Positions 6,852 to 13,203 of a DNA stretch of 15,857 nucleotides are shown here, in pieces. The stretch is taken from the NCBI GenBank assembly GCA_023458875.1, contig JAEWXO010000073.1, forward strand, positions 1 to 15,857, given 5' to 3'. Numbering within the stretch: position 1 is the stretch's first letter; every line of letters begins with the position of its first letter. Made by a program: the position numbers and the translations under genes. The notes under the pieces were generated by a model that saw nothing but the letters and a program-made list of their open reading frames with translations, was not told where the DNA came from and did not search any database. The stretch is from Bacillota bacterium. Lineage in GTDB: Bacteria > Bacillota > Clostridia > Oscillospirales > Ruminococcaceae.

Positions 6852-8096
6852 TCAGCGTATCTGACCGTTGCCGGTGATAAGGTATTTTACTGATGTAAGC
6901 TCTCTGAGTCCCATCGGACCTCTTGCATGAAGCTTCTGTGTTGAAATTCCTATTTCTGCGCCAAATCCGAATTCACTTCCGTCTGTAAATCTCGTTGAAG
7001 CATTTACGTAAACCGCAGCAGCATCGATTTCATCCTGAAATTTTAATGCATTTGACAGAGTTTCGGTTACTATGCATTCTGAATGATGTGTTGTGTATTT
7101 TGAGATATGTGCTATTGCTTCATCAATACTGTCAACAACCTTTACTGCAATTTTATAATCAAGAAATTCTGTTGCATAGTCATCATCAGTCGCAAGGGTT
7201 ACACATTCGCCGAGAATATCTTTTGTACGTTCACAGCCCAGAATCGTTACGCTGTGTTCATCAAGCTTTTTCTTTGCCATAGGAAGAAAATCTGCAGCTA
7301 TATCCTTGTGAACTACAAGATTTTCAATGGCATTGCATACGGAAGGTCTCTGAGTCTTTGCATTGTCAGTAATACTTACAGCCATATCAAGCTGAGCTGA
7401 GCTGTCTACATATACGTGACAGTTGCCGACACCTGTCTGGATAACAGGTACTGTTGCATTTGCAACAACAGAGCTGATAAGTCCTGCACCGCCTCTTGGA
7501 ATAAGTACATCAAGGTATTTGTCAAGCTTCATGAGTGCTGTTGCCGATTCTCTTGATGTATCCTCAACAAGCTGTATAACGTCTTCAGGAATTCCGACAG
7601 AGGATATAGCAGAACGCATTATATCAGTAAGACATTTGTTGGAGTTTATTGCTTCCTTTCCGCCTCTGAGTATAACGGCGTTTCCGGCTTTCATGCAAAG
7701 TGTTGCAGCGTCAACCGTTACATTCGGTCTTGATTCGAAAATTATTCCGATGCTTCCGAGCGGTACTCTTACTTTTGATATTTTTAGTCCGTTAGGACGT
7801 GTAGCACCGTAGTCTATACTTCCTACAACATCTTCCAGATCTATAAGCTTTAGTACGCAGTCAGAAATGTTTCTTATTCTGTCAGCATTGAGCATCAGTC
7901 TGTCCTGCATAACAGAAGATATGTTGTTGGCCTGAGCGTTTTCAAGGTCGAGTTTGTTCTGAGCAATGATTCTTTCAGTGTTTTCTATAAGTGCATCAGC
8001 GATTGCCTTAAGTGCAGCATTTTTTTTCTGTGTTCCGGCTGAAGCTATGTATTTTTCTGCTGCCTTGGCCTTTATTCCGAGTTGTTCAACAGTCAT
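6852..8096 (-). CDS. proA: Gamma-glutamyl phosphate reductase (glutamate-5-semialdehyde dehydrogenase)
   Basis: The 414-residue protein has the normal length for ProA. It reduces gamma-glutamyl phosphate with NADPH to glutamate-5-semialdehyde in cytoplasmic proline synthesis. The aldehyde-dehydrogenase fold is clear from FESRPNVT (120-127), the glycine-rich segment VILRGGKEA (141-149), the catalytic Cys254 in QRPSVCNA (249-256), and the family-specific C-terminal block GAEIGISTQKLHARGP. The start ATG lies 3 nt after the proB stop codon, and its ribosome site AAAGGA lies inside the end of proB, so the two are translationally coupled. This fits the unstable intermediate being passed between the enzymes. 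Confidence 0.97.
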   Translation of the reverse strand: MTVEQLGIKAKAAEKYIASAGTQKKNAALKAIADALIENTERIIAQNKLDLENAQANNISSVMQDRLMLNADRIRNISDCVLKLIDLEDVVGSIDYGATRPNGLKISKVRVPLGSIGIIFESRPNVTVDAATLCMKAGNAVILRGGKEAINSNKCLTDIMRSAISSVGIPEDVIQLVEDTSRESATALMKLDKYLDVLIPRGGAGLISSVVANATVPVIQTGVGNCHVYVDSSAQLDMAVSITDNAKTQRPSVCNAIENLVVHKDIAADFLPMAKKKLDEHSVTILGCERTKDILGECVTLATDDDYATEFLDYKIAVKVVDSIDEAIAHISKYTTHHSECIVTETLSNALKFQDEIDAAAVYVNASTRFTDGSEFGFGAEIGISTQKLHARGPMGLRELTSVKYLITGNGQIR

Positions 8097-8099
8097 AGT

Positions 8100-8903
8100 T
8101 TATTTTCCTTTCTTTCCCTTAGCTTTGAATAATGTTCCGACCGGTTTGTTTTCAAACAGATCATAAAGCTTTTCAGGGTCGTTTCCGTTCATTATTACCA
8201 TGTCTATTCCGGCGCCTGTTGCTATTTTTGCGGCATTTATCTTTGTAGCCATACCGCCGGTTCCGAGTGCTGTTCCGGCACCTCCTGCGATATTTTCTAT
8301 GTATTCATTTATTTCAGTTACTTCAGGGATAAGTCTGGCATTTTCAGACGAGTGAGGATCAGAGTCGAAAAGTCCGTCAATATCTGAGAGAATAATAAGA
8401 AGATCGGCTTTTGCAAGTGTTGCAACAATAGCTGAAAGTGAATCATTTTCACCTATTTCAAGCTCCAGCTCGTCTATTGCCACTGTATCGTTTTCATTTA
8501 CTATCGGGACTACGCCCATTGAAATAAGACGTTCAAATGTATTTACAACGTTCTTTTTTCTCTCTGTTCCGATAATTGTTTTTGTAAGAAGAATCTGCGC
8601 TACCGTTACTCCGTAGCTGTCAAAAAAATTGTCATACATGTACATCAGTTCACACTGGCCGACTGCGGCTGCCGCCTGTTTTGACGGTGTGTCTGACGGA
8701 CGCTCTTTAAGTCCGAGCTTTCCGACTCCCAGGCCTATTGCTCCGGAAGAAACCAGAATTATTTCTTTTCCTGAATTCTGAAGATCGGCCAGTACTCTTA
8801 CAAGGCCTGTCATTCTCCGTATATTAAGCTTACCTGTTTTATGGGCAAGTGTTGATGTTCCTAATTTTATTACAATACGTTTTTTTTCTGAAATGTGTGA
8901 CAT
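8100..8903 (-). CDS. proB: Glutamate 5-kinase, short form without PUA domain
   Basis: ProB makes gamma-glutamyl phosphate from glutamate and ATP, the committed step of proline synthesis. At 267 residues it holds only the amino-acid-kinase domain. Motifs: VIKLGTS (11-17, with Lys13), VSSGAIGLG (51-59), the glutamate-binding loop NENDTVAIDE (137-146), GENDSLSA (151-158), SDIDGLFD (163-170) and GTGGM (204-208). The C-terminal PUA domain of the longer E. coli-type enzyme (about 367 residues) is absent. Short forms are known in other bacteria, so this need not be a truncation. Feedback inhibition by proline acts on the kinase domain in studied enzymes. ATG 8903 has AAAGGA upstream on the coding strand. 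The gene lies 24 nt after the dehydrogenase gene. Confidence 0.96.
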   Translation of the reverse strand: MSHISEKKRIVIKLGTSTLAHKTGKLNIRRMTGLVRVLADLQNSGKEIILVSSGAIGLGVGKLGLKERPSDTPSKQAAAAVGQCELMYMYDNFFDSYGVTVAQILLTKTIIGTERKKNVVNTFERLISMGVVPIVNENDTVAIDELELEIGENDSLSAIVATLAKADLLIILSDIDGLFDSDPHSSENARLIPEVTEINEYIENIAGGAGTALGTGGMATKINAAKIATGAGIDMVIMNGNDPEKLYDLFENKPVGTLFKAKGKKGK

Positions 8904-8927
8904 TTCGTATCCATTCCTTTCGGTTTC

Positions 8928-9911
8928 TTAAAAATTATTTTTCGGGGAATTTACAATGTTTTTGGGGAAACCGCCAAGATATGCTTTGATATTGTCGTTT
9001 ACTATACCTATAAGACGTTTTCTTGTTTCAAGAGGCGCCCATGCGATATGAGGAGTAATGATGCAGTTGTCAGCATTAAGAAGCGGTGAGTCAGCAGCCA
9101 TCGGCTCATTTACAAGAACATCAAGACCTGCACCTGCAATACAATGAGAGTTAAGGGCTTCTGCAAGAGCTGCTTCATCAGCGACAGGACCGCGTGATGT
9201 GTTTATTAAAACGGCACTTTTCTTCATGAGAGACAGCCGTTCTCTGTTTATTAAACCTTTTGTCTGTTCATTAAGAGGACAGTGAAATGTAAGGATATCA
9301 GCTTTTCTGAATGCATCATCAACGGACACAACCTCATACTGACAATTTTCAGGCTTTGTGCGTGTTGAAATAATTACATTCATATTAAATGCATCTGCTA
9401 TTTTTGCAACAGCCTTTCCTATGCTTCCGAAGCCCACTATTGCAATAGTTTTTCCTGCAAGCTCATATGTCGGATACGGAAACATTGAAAATGTCGGTGA
9501 GGTTATCCATTTTCCGTTGCAGACATCTGTGTTATATGCAGAAATTTTGCTGTAATGCTCAAGAATAAATGCAAATACATGCTGTGCTACTGCATTTGTT
9601 GAATAACTGGCGGCATTGCATACTGTAATTCCATATTTGTCCGCTGCAGCTATGTCAATATTGTTGTAGCCTGTTGCGAAAAGCCCTATATATTTAAGCT
9701 TGGGGCATTTATGCATTATCTCTTCAGTTATACGGACCTTGTTGCACAGGACAATATCGCTGTCTTTTATTCTTTCGACAGTTTCCGAGTCATTATGCGT
9801 AAGGTCATAAAATTTTATTTCACCCAAAGAAATAATTTCCCCGGGTGAAATATCATTGTTCGACACTGTTGACCAGTCAAGAACTGTAGTTTTTAAATTT
9901 GCTTTATTCAT
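8928..9911 (-). CDS. D-2-hydroxyacid dehydrogenase (glycerate dehydrogenase / hydroxypyruvate reductase type)
   Basis: A 327-residue NAD(P)-dependent oxidoreductase of the D-isomer-specific 2-hydroxyacid family. The Rossmann motif GFGSIG is at 150-155. The catalytic triad is Arg230 (NTSRGP), Glu259 (NEPM) and His278 (TPHIAW). The block PHIAWAPLETRKRL looks most like glycerate dehydrogenase/hydroxypyruvate reductase. The exact substrate is not certain; lactate or phosphoglycerate dehydrogenase activity is less likely, and no ACT domain is present. The strand after the Rossmann turn ends in STRT rather than an acidic residue, which may hint at NADP(H) (inference). I chose ATG 9911, with GGAG 4 nt upstream and an 8-nt overlap with the upstream gene's end. 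An in-frame ATG at 9962 would reach deep into that gene. It sits in the proBA operon, but no pathway link is obvious. Confidence 0.88.
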   Translation of the reverse strand: MNKANLKTTVLDWSTVSNNDISPGEIISLGEIKFYDLTHNDSETVERIKDSDIVLCNKVRITEEIMHKCPKLKYIGLFATGYNNIDIAAADKYGITVCNAASYSTNAVAQHVFAFILEHYSKISAYNTDVCNGKWITSPTFSMFPYPTYELAGKTIAIVGFGSIGKAVAKIADAFNMNVIISTRTKPENCQYEVVSVDDAFRKADILTFHCPLNEQTKGLINRERLSLMKKSAVLINTSRGPVADEAALAEALNSHCIAGAGLDVLVNEPMAADSPLLNADNCIITPHIAWAPLETRKRLIGIVNDNIKAYLGGFPKNIVNSPKNNF

Positions 9912-10230
9912 TTGCTCCAATCTCTTTCTGTGGTTGGTTTTTATCGCCGTTATTATCGTCATTTTCCTTATTCTCTTCTTTTGCTGCTGCTTTTTTCTTT
10001 TCAGATGACATTATAATGAAAATAAGAATAATAAGAACAGCTTCAAAAATTCCGACAGTATAACGCCATATATTGCTGTCGTTAATATAGAGAAGAAGAG
10101 TAGAACCTATAGCCGCTGCTGTCAGCAGCTGATATTTAAATCCCTGTCTGTAATACTGGAAAAGGAAAAACGCTACACCAATAATGCAGAAAATAATGTG
10201 CTTAGAAAATTCCAGTGGAAAAGTGTTCAT
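9904..10230 (-). CDS. Small three-helix membrane protein with charged C-terminal tail
   Basis: I do not recognise a family. The 108-residue protein has three hydrophobic segments at about 10-26, 33-48 and 57-75. A Lys/Glu/Asn/Asp-rich tail (76-108) follows and is probably cytoplasmic and disordered. GAGG lies 9 nt upstream of ATG 10230 on the coding strand. It is the first gene after the minus-strand promoter, and its last codons overlap the start of the dehydrogenase gene (AATGAATAA), which supports real translation and coupling. The function is unknown. Confidence 0.75.
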   Translation of the reverse strand: MNTFPLEFSKHIIFCIIGVAFFLFQYYRQGFKYQLLTAAAIGSTLLLYINDSNIWRYTVGIFEAVLIILIFIIMSSEKKKAAAKEENKENDDNNGDKNQPQKEIGANE

Positions 10231-10349
10231 TGATTATTACCTCGATTATGTATGATTGTTTTTGGCTGAGAGACTTGTTTTGCCGTTAAATCTGCTGCAG
10301 CATGTCCGTGTAAATAAAATAAACGTTCTGCGTTTTTATCATCTGATAT

Positions 10350-10378
10350 AGTATAACATAAATTGTCTTGAATTTCAA
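10350..10378 (-). promoter_or_regulatory. Sigma-A promoter for the minus-strand proBA operon, with overlapping inverted repeat
   Basis: On the minus strand, TTGAAA (10378-10373), a 17-bp spacer and TATACT (10355-10350) form a good promoter with TG one base before the -10 box. Transcription should start near 10343, leaving a leader of about 112 nt. The -35 box lies in the near-perfect dyad CTTGAA-T-TTCAAG (10367-10379), which could be an operator, though it is short and in AT-rich DNA. Confidence 0.65.
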
Positions 10379-10379
10379 G

Positions 10380-10739
10380 GGGTATAAGGAGATTTTGCTT
10401 TATGCAGTGGTTTTTTATAGTCCTTTATACTTCATAAAATCCCTAAATAAATCAGAGAATTATTACTTGAGTGTTTTTTGTGATTTTTATACTGATTTTT
10501 TTACTGGAATTTATGTTAAATCAATTTTTCTACGTTATAATGCACATTTTTTTATGAAAAAGTTTGTTTTGTTAAGTCAGAATTTTTGTTTTTAATATGT
10601 TGTTTTTTTTTATTTTATATGATATAATATATAAAAAGGGATTAAAAAAACGTAACATACTATGCTAATTAACAAAAACTGCACAAACATTTCTTTAAAA
10701 TTAAAATTCAGGTATATTATTTTAAATAGGATTTACCAT
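10380..10739. other. AT-rich intergenic region
   Basis: This region lies between the divergent proBA-operon promoter and the chemoreceptor leader. It is very AT-rich with many T runs. Apart from the chemoreceptor promoter at 10600-10628, I see no convincing gene or RNA structure. A 75-codon reading frame at 10368-10595 starts with TTG inside the opposite promoter, has no ribosome site and biased Phe/Tyr composition, so I do not accept it. Confidence 0.6.
10600..10628 (+). promoter_or_regulatory. Extended -10 promoter for the chemoreceptor gene
   Basis: A perfect TATAAT (10623-10628) is preceded by TGA (10620-10622), the same extended -10 as the kinase promoter. TTGTTT (10600-10605) lies 17 bp upstream as a weak -35 box. 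Transcription should start near 10635, giving about 180 nt of leader. It does not look like the flagellar sigma-28 type. Confidence 0.6.
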
Positions 10740-10814
10740 ATGTATCAGAGTTGCTTTGCTGCAGGTTATTTTTGTAAGTGTTGTAGGAATTATATTATGT
10801 CAGGAGGGGATTAA
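10740..10814 (+). CDS. Possible 24-codon Cys-rich leader ORF before the chemoreceptor
   Basis: An ATG at 10740 has AGGA (10728-10731) 8 nt upstream and opens 24 codons with four cysteines (Cys5, Cys12, Cys14, Cys15, including CKCC). It ends with MSGGD and TAA at 10812-10814. The stop lies one base before the ATT proposed as the chemoreceptor start, and the strong ribosome site AGGAGGGG for that start lies inside this ORF. This is the arrangement expected for translational coupling or leader-peptide control. It is short and could be chance; it resembles no leader peptide I know. Confidence 0.35.
   Translation: MYQSCFAAGYFCKCCRNYIMSGGD
10802..10809 (+). promoter_or_regulatory. Strong ribosome binding site that points to an ATT start
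   Basis: AGGAGGGG is the best Shine-Dalgarno match in the window. It is followed after 6 nt by ATT (10816-10818), in frame with the chemoreceptor. No ATG, GTG or TTG lies at suitable distance in that frame. Confidence 0.55.
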
Positions 10815-10815
10815 T

Positions 10816-12810
10816 ATTAAAAGGAAAAATTTAGGGATCACGAAGAGAATATTGTTATTGGGGTATATTACACTGCTGATACTTGTTGTTACAATGATCA
10901 TAGTAAGTATGACTATTATTATAAAACATGATGTCAATGCTGTATATGATCAGACTGAAATGCTGGCAGAATCATACTCATCATCAATCGAAAATGTTGT
11001 TTCCAGGGCATATAATGAGATAGACAGAGCCGCCAAAAACAAGGAAATAGCAGAAAACTACGTGAAAATGAACCCGGAAGATCTACAGAATTATCTTATT
11101 GGCGATGATACAGGTAAAACAAAGGAATATATGTTCTATACGCTTTCCATTCTTGATGCAAACGGTGTAACATATGATGGTTATGATCTCTCTTCAAGAG
11201 AATATGTAAAAAAGGCTATTGCCGGTCAGCCTAATATTTCATCACCTGTTTTCAGTTCGAAGGATAAAATTATGACATATTATATTGCACAGAGAATGAA
11301 TAACGGTATTACAGATGGTATTGCATTTGCCGGAATTGATATTTCATATTTTTATGATATCATCAAGGGTTATGAAGAGAAAAATGATTACGGAGGAATT
11401 TCATTTGTTGTTGATTCAAATGGTACATATATAGTAGACGGTGATGCAAAGAAAGTTGAGGACGAAGTAAACCCTATAGAGCTTGCAAAAACTGATAAAA
11501 AATATGAAAGCTCGGCACAGCTTATTTCACAGATGATAAAAGGCGAAAAAGGAAGAGGACGTGTAGTTTTTGAAAATGGTGTAGAGTATTACCTTTCATA
11601 TAAACCTATCTCTTTTGATGACGGGTGGTCAATTGCAGTACTTATTCCAAGAGAACATGTAACCGGTCCACTGTATAGCACAATTTTTATAATGATTGGA
11701 ATAGGAATAGTTGCTATGGCTATTGCAACTGTAAACTATACATATTTCTCTAAAAAGTTAGCTGCTCCTATCAATGATATGGTTAAGAGAATCAAGGACC
11801 TTGAAGCCGGTGATCTTAAAACAAGTGTTGATGTTAGGAGATATATAGCGGAAGTTGATACTTTATCAGACAGTCTTGGTAATACAATAGCTATTTTATC
11901 ACAGTATGTTGATGAAATATCAGATGTGTTAAAAGAAGTATCAGACGGTAATCTGAATGTAGGGATAACCAGAGATTACAGTGGAGATTTCATACCATTG
12001 AAAAATGCAATTAACAATATTGTAAATTCACTCAATGATGTTATGGTGGAAATCAATAAGAGCAGTTCATCGGTATCAAACGGCTCGGCACATGTTGCAA
12101 GTGCATCGTTGGCACTGACGGATGGTGTTAATGCACAGAGAACGGCTATTGATGAATTAAGTGTTACTATTGAAAAGATTTCTAAAAAAGTCAACAGCAA
12201 TGCTGAAAATGCAAGAATTGCAAGCGAGAACTCATCACGTCAGGCAATGCTTATTGAAAGTGGAAATGCTCAGATGAAGCAGATGATGCAGGCAATGAGA
12301 GACATCAATTCAACTTCTTCGCAGATAGCAAATATAATTAAAACGATTGATGATATTGCATTTCAGACGAATATTCTTGCCCTTAATGCAGCGGTAGAAG
12401 CTGCAAGAGCAGGCTCTACAGGAAAAGGTTTTGCAGTTGTTGCGGATGAAGTAAGAAATCTTGCAGCCAAGTCAGCAGAGGCAGCAAAGATTACAACCTC
12501 TCTTATTGAAAGTTCAATTTTAGCTATAGAAAACGGAGCGGAAATTGCTGATGAAACTGCTAAGACTCTAGAAAAAATAGTTGAAAATTCATCAGAAACT
12601 ACTAAGCTCATTGAAGAAATATCTGTTGCATCTCAGGAACAGGCAAGTTCAATATCAGATGTTACCCAGGGTGTAGAACAAATTTCAGATGTTGTTCAGA
12701 CAAATGCAATTGCATCTGAAGGTATATCAGCTTCCGCAGAAGAACTTTCAACTGAAGCGCAGCTTCTTAATTCACTGGTAGGCAGATTTAAAATATATAT
12801 GGAACAATGA
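10816..12810 (+). CDS. Methyl-accepting chemotaxis protein (dCache-type sensor, HAMP)
   Basis: A 664-residue membrane chemoreceptor, counted from the ATT start. The N-terminus begins KRKNLGITKR and leads into a first helix (about 11-36). An outer sensor domain of dCache type (about 38-284) follows, then a second helix (287-310), a HAMP domain (about 309-362), a second HAMP-like segment (about 363-412) and a long signalling coiled coil (about 415-660). The hairpin tip AFQTNILALNAAVEAARAG (515-533) and GKGFAVVADEVRNLA (536-550) are the conserved contact for CheA/CheW. No CheR-tethering pentapeptide is at the C-terminus. The alternative start TTG 10756 adds 20 hydrophobic residues before the basic N-terminus and has only a weak ribosome site, so I prefer ATT. 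The ligand is unknown, and no che genes are in the window. Confidence 0.9.
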   Translation: MKRKNLGITKRILLLGYITLLILVVTMIIVSMTIIIKHDVNAVYDQTEMLAESYSSSIENVVSRAYNEIDRAAKNKEIAENYVKMNPEDLQNYLIGDDTGKTKEYMFYTLSILDANGVTYDGYDLSSREYVKKAIAGQPNISSPVFSSKDKIMTYYIAQRMNNGITDGIAFAGIDISYFYDIIKGYEEKNDYGGISFVVDSNGTYIVDGDAKKVEDEVNPIELAKTDKKYESSAQLISQMIKGEKGRGRVVFENGVEYYLSYKPISFDDGWSIAVLIPREHVTGPLYSTIFIMIGIGIVAMAIATVNYTYFSKKLAAPINDMVKRIKDLEAGDLKTSVDVRRYIAEVDTLSDSLGNTIAILSQYVDEISDVLKEVSDGNLNVGITRDYSGDFIPLKNAINNIVNSLNDVMVEINKSSSSVSNGSAHVASASLALTDGVNAQRTAIDELSVTIEKISKKVNSNAENARIASENSSRQAMLIESGNAQMKQMMQAMRDINSTSSQIANIIKTIDDIAFQTNILALNAAVEAARAGSTGKGFAVVADEVRNLAAKSAEAAKITTSLIESSILAIENGAEIADETAKTLEKIVENSSETTKLIEEISVASQEQASSISDVTQGVEQISDVVQTNAIASEGISASAEELSTEAQLLNSLVGRFKIYMEQ

Positions 12811-12867
12811 TAAAAAGTAATAAATCAGCTTGTTTTATTAATTAAGATGACATAAAATAATTTATGA

Positions 12868-13041
12868 ACAATACGCCATATTCATGCTTCCTTGCTCATA
12901 GAAATGGGTGTTTCTCCGTTGTTAATTTCTGAAAGGCCGGGTCATGAAAATATTGAAACGATTTTGAAAACATACTCCCGCCTGTATCCCAGTAAGCATA
13001 GTGTAGTAGCTGAGAAACTGTCAAAATTGATACAGCTTTAG
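12868..13041 (+). pseudogene. Remnant of a tyrosine recombinase/integrase (C-terminal catalytic end)
   Basis: An open stretch of 57 codons from just after a TGA (12865-12867) to TAG (13039-13041) matches the end of phage-type integrases. It contains RHIHASLLIEMG (first Arg-His catalytic box), then SERPGHENIET (second His) and LKTYSRLYPSKHS (catalytic Tyr). The rest of the protein, about 300 residues or more, is missing: upstream there are only 57 nt to the chemoreceptor stop. No suitable start with a ribosome site exists, so it is a decayed fragment. It marks an old mobile-element insertion or deletion between the chemoreceptor and the CotH-kinase gene. Confidence 0.82.
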
Positions 13042-13078
13042 AAATCTAGTGTGATTTTAGTACGGTTAATATAAAGTG

Positions 13079-13116
13079 AGTCACTCAAATGGCATATAAT
13101 AGCCATTTGAGTGACT
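13079..13116 (+). terminator. Perfect 15-bp inverted repeat, probable terminator of the lost recombinase gene
   Basis: AGTCACTCAAATGGC (13079-13093) and GCCATTTGAGTGACT (13102-13116) are perfect complements around the 8-nt loop ATATAATA. TTGTTATTTATT follows, so it can work as an intrinsic terminator on the plus strand, 37 nt after the recombinase stop. It may also stop transcripts from the CotH-kinase gene on the other strand, though no U run follows there. A role as an inverted terminal or att-type repeat is possible but I saw no second copy. Confidence 0.65.
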
Positions 13117-13203
13117 TTGTTATTTATTCACATGATAGCCAACAAGTCAAGAATTTGAACTGTATTATACTGAACTACCAACTCTGTGCGGTGTTGCGTC
13201 GGC
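13117..13203. other. Short intergenic stretch with no identified gene
   Basis: Between the inverted repeat and the CotH-kinase stop codon I see no promoter, RNA or convincing reading frame. Composition here shifts toward the higher GC content of the following gene, so it may be part of the same acquired segment. Confidence 0.4.

Noticed and set aside
7423..7812. 129-codon plus-strand reading frame
   Set aside because: It lies entirely inside proA on the other strand, which is secure from catalytic motifs; this is an antisense shadow.
10368..10595. 75-codon plus-strand reading frame with hydrophobic, Phe/Tyr-rich product
   Set aside because: It starts with TTG inside the opposite-strand promoter, lacks a ribosome site and looks like translated AT-rich DNA.
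10756..10815. TTG 10756 as chemoreceptor start
   Set aside because: It adds a hydrophobic stretch ahead of the basic N-terminus and has only AGAG upstream, while a much stronger ribosome site points to ATT 10816. Kept as the main alternative.
13079..13116. CRISPR repeat or insertion-sequence terminal repeat
   Set aside because: Only one hairpin unit exists in the window, with no spaced copies, no target duplication and no transposase; a terminator explains it better.
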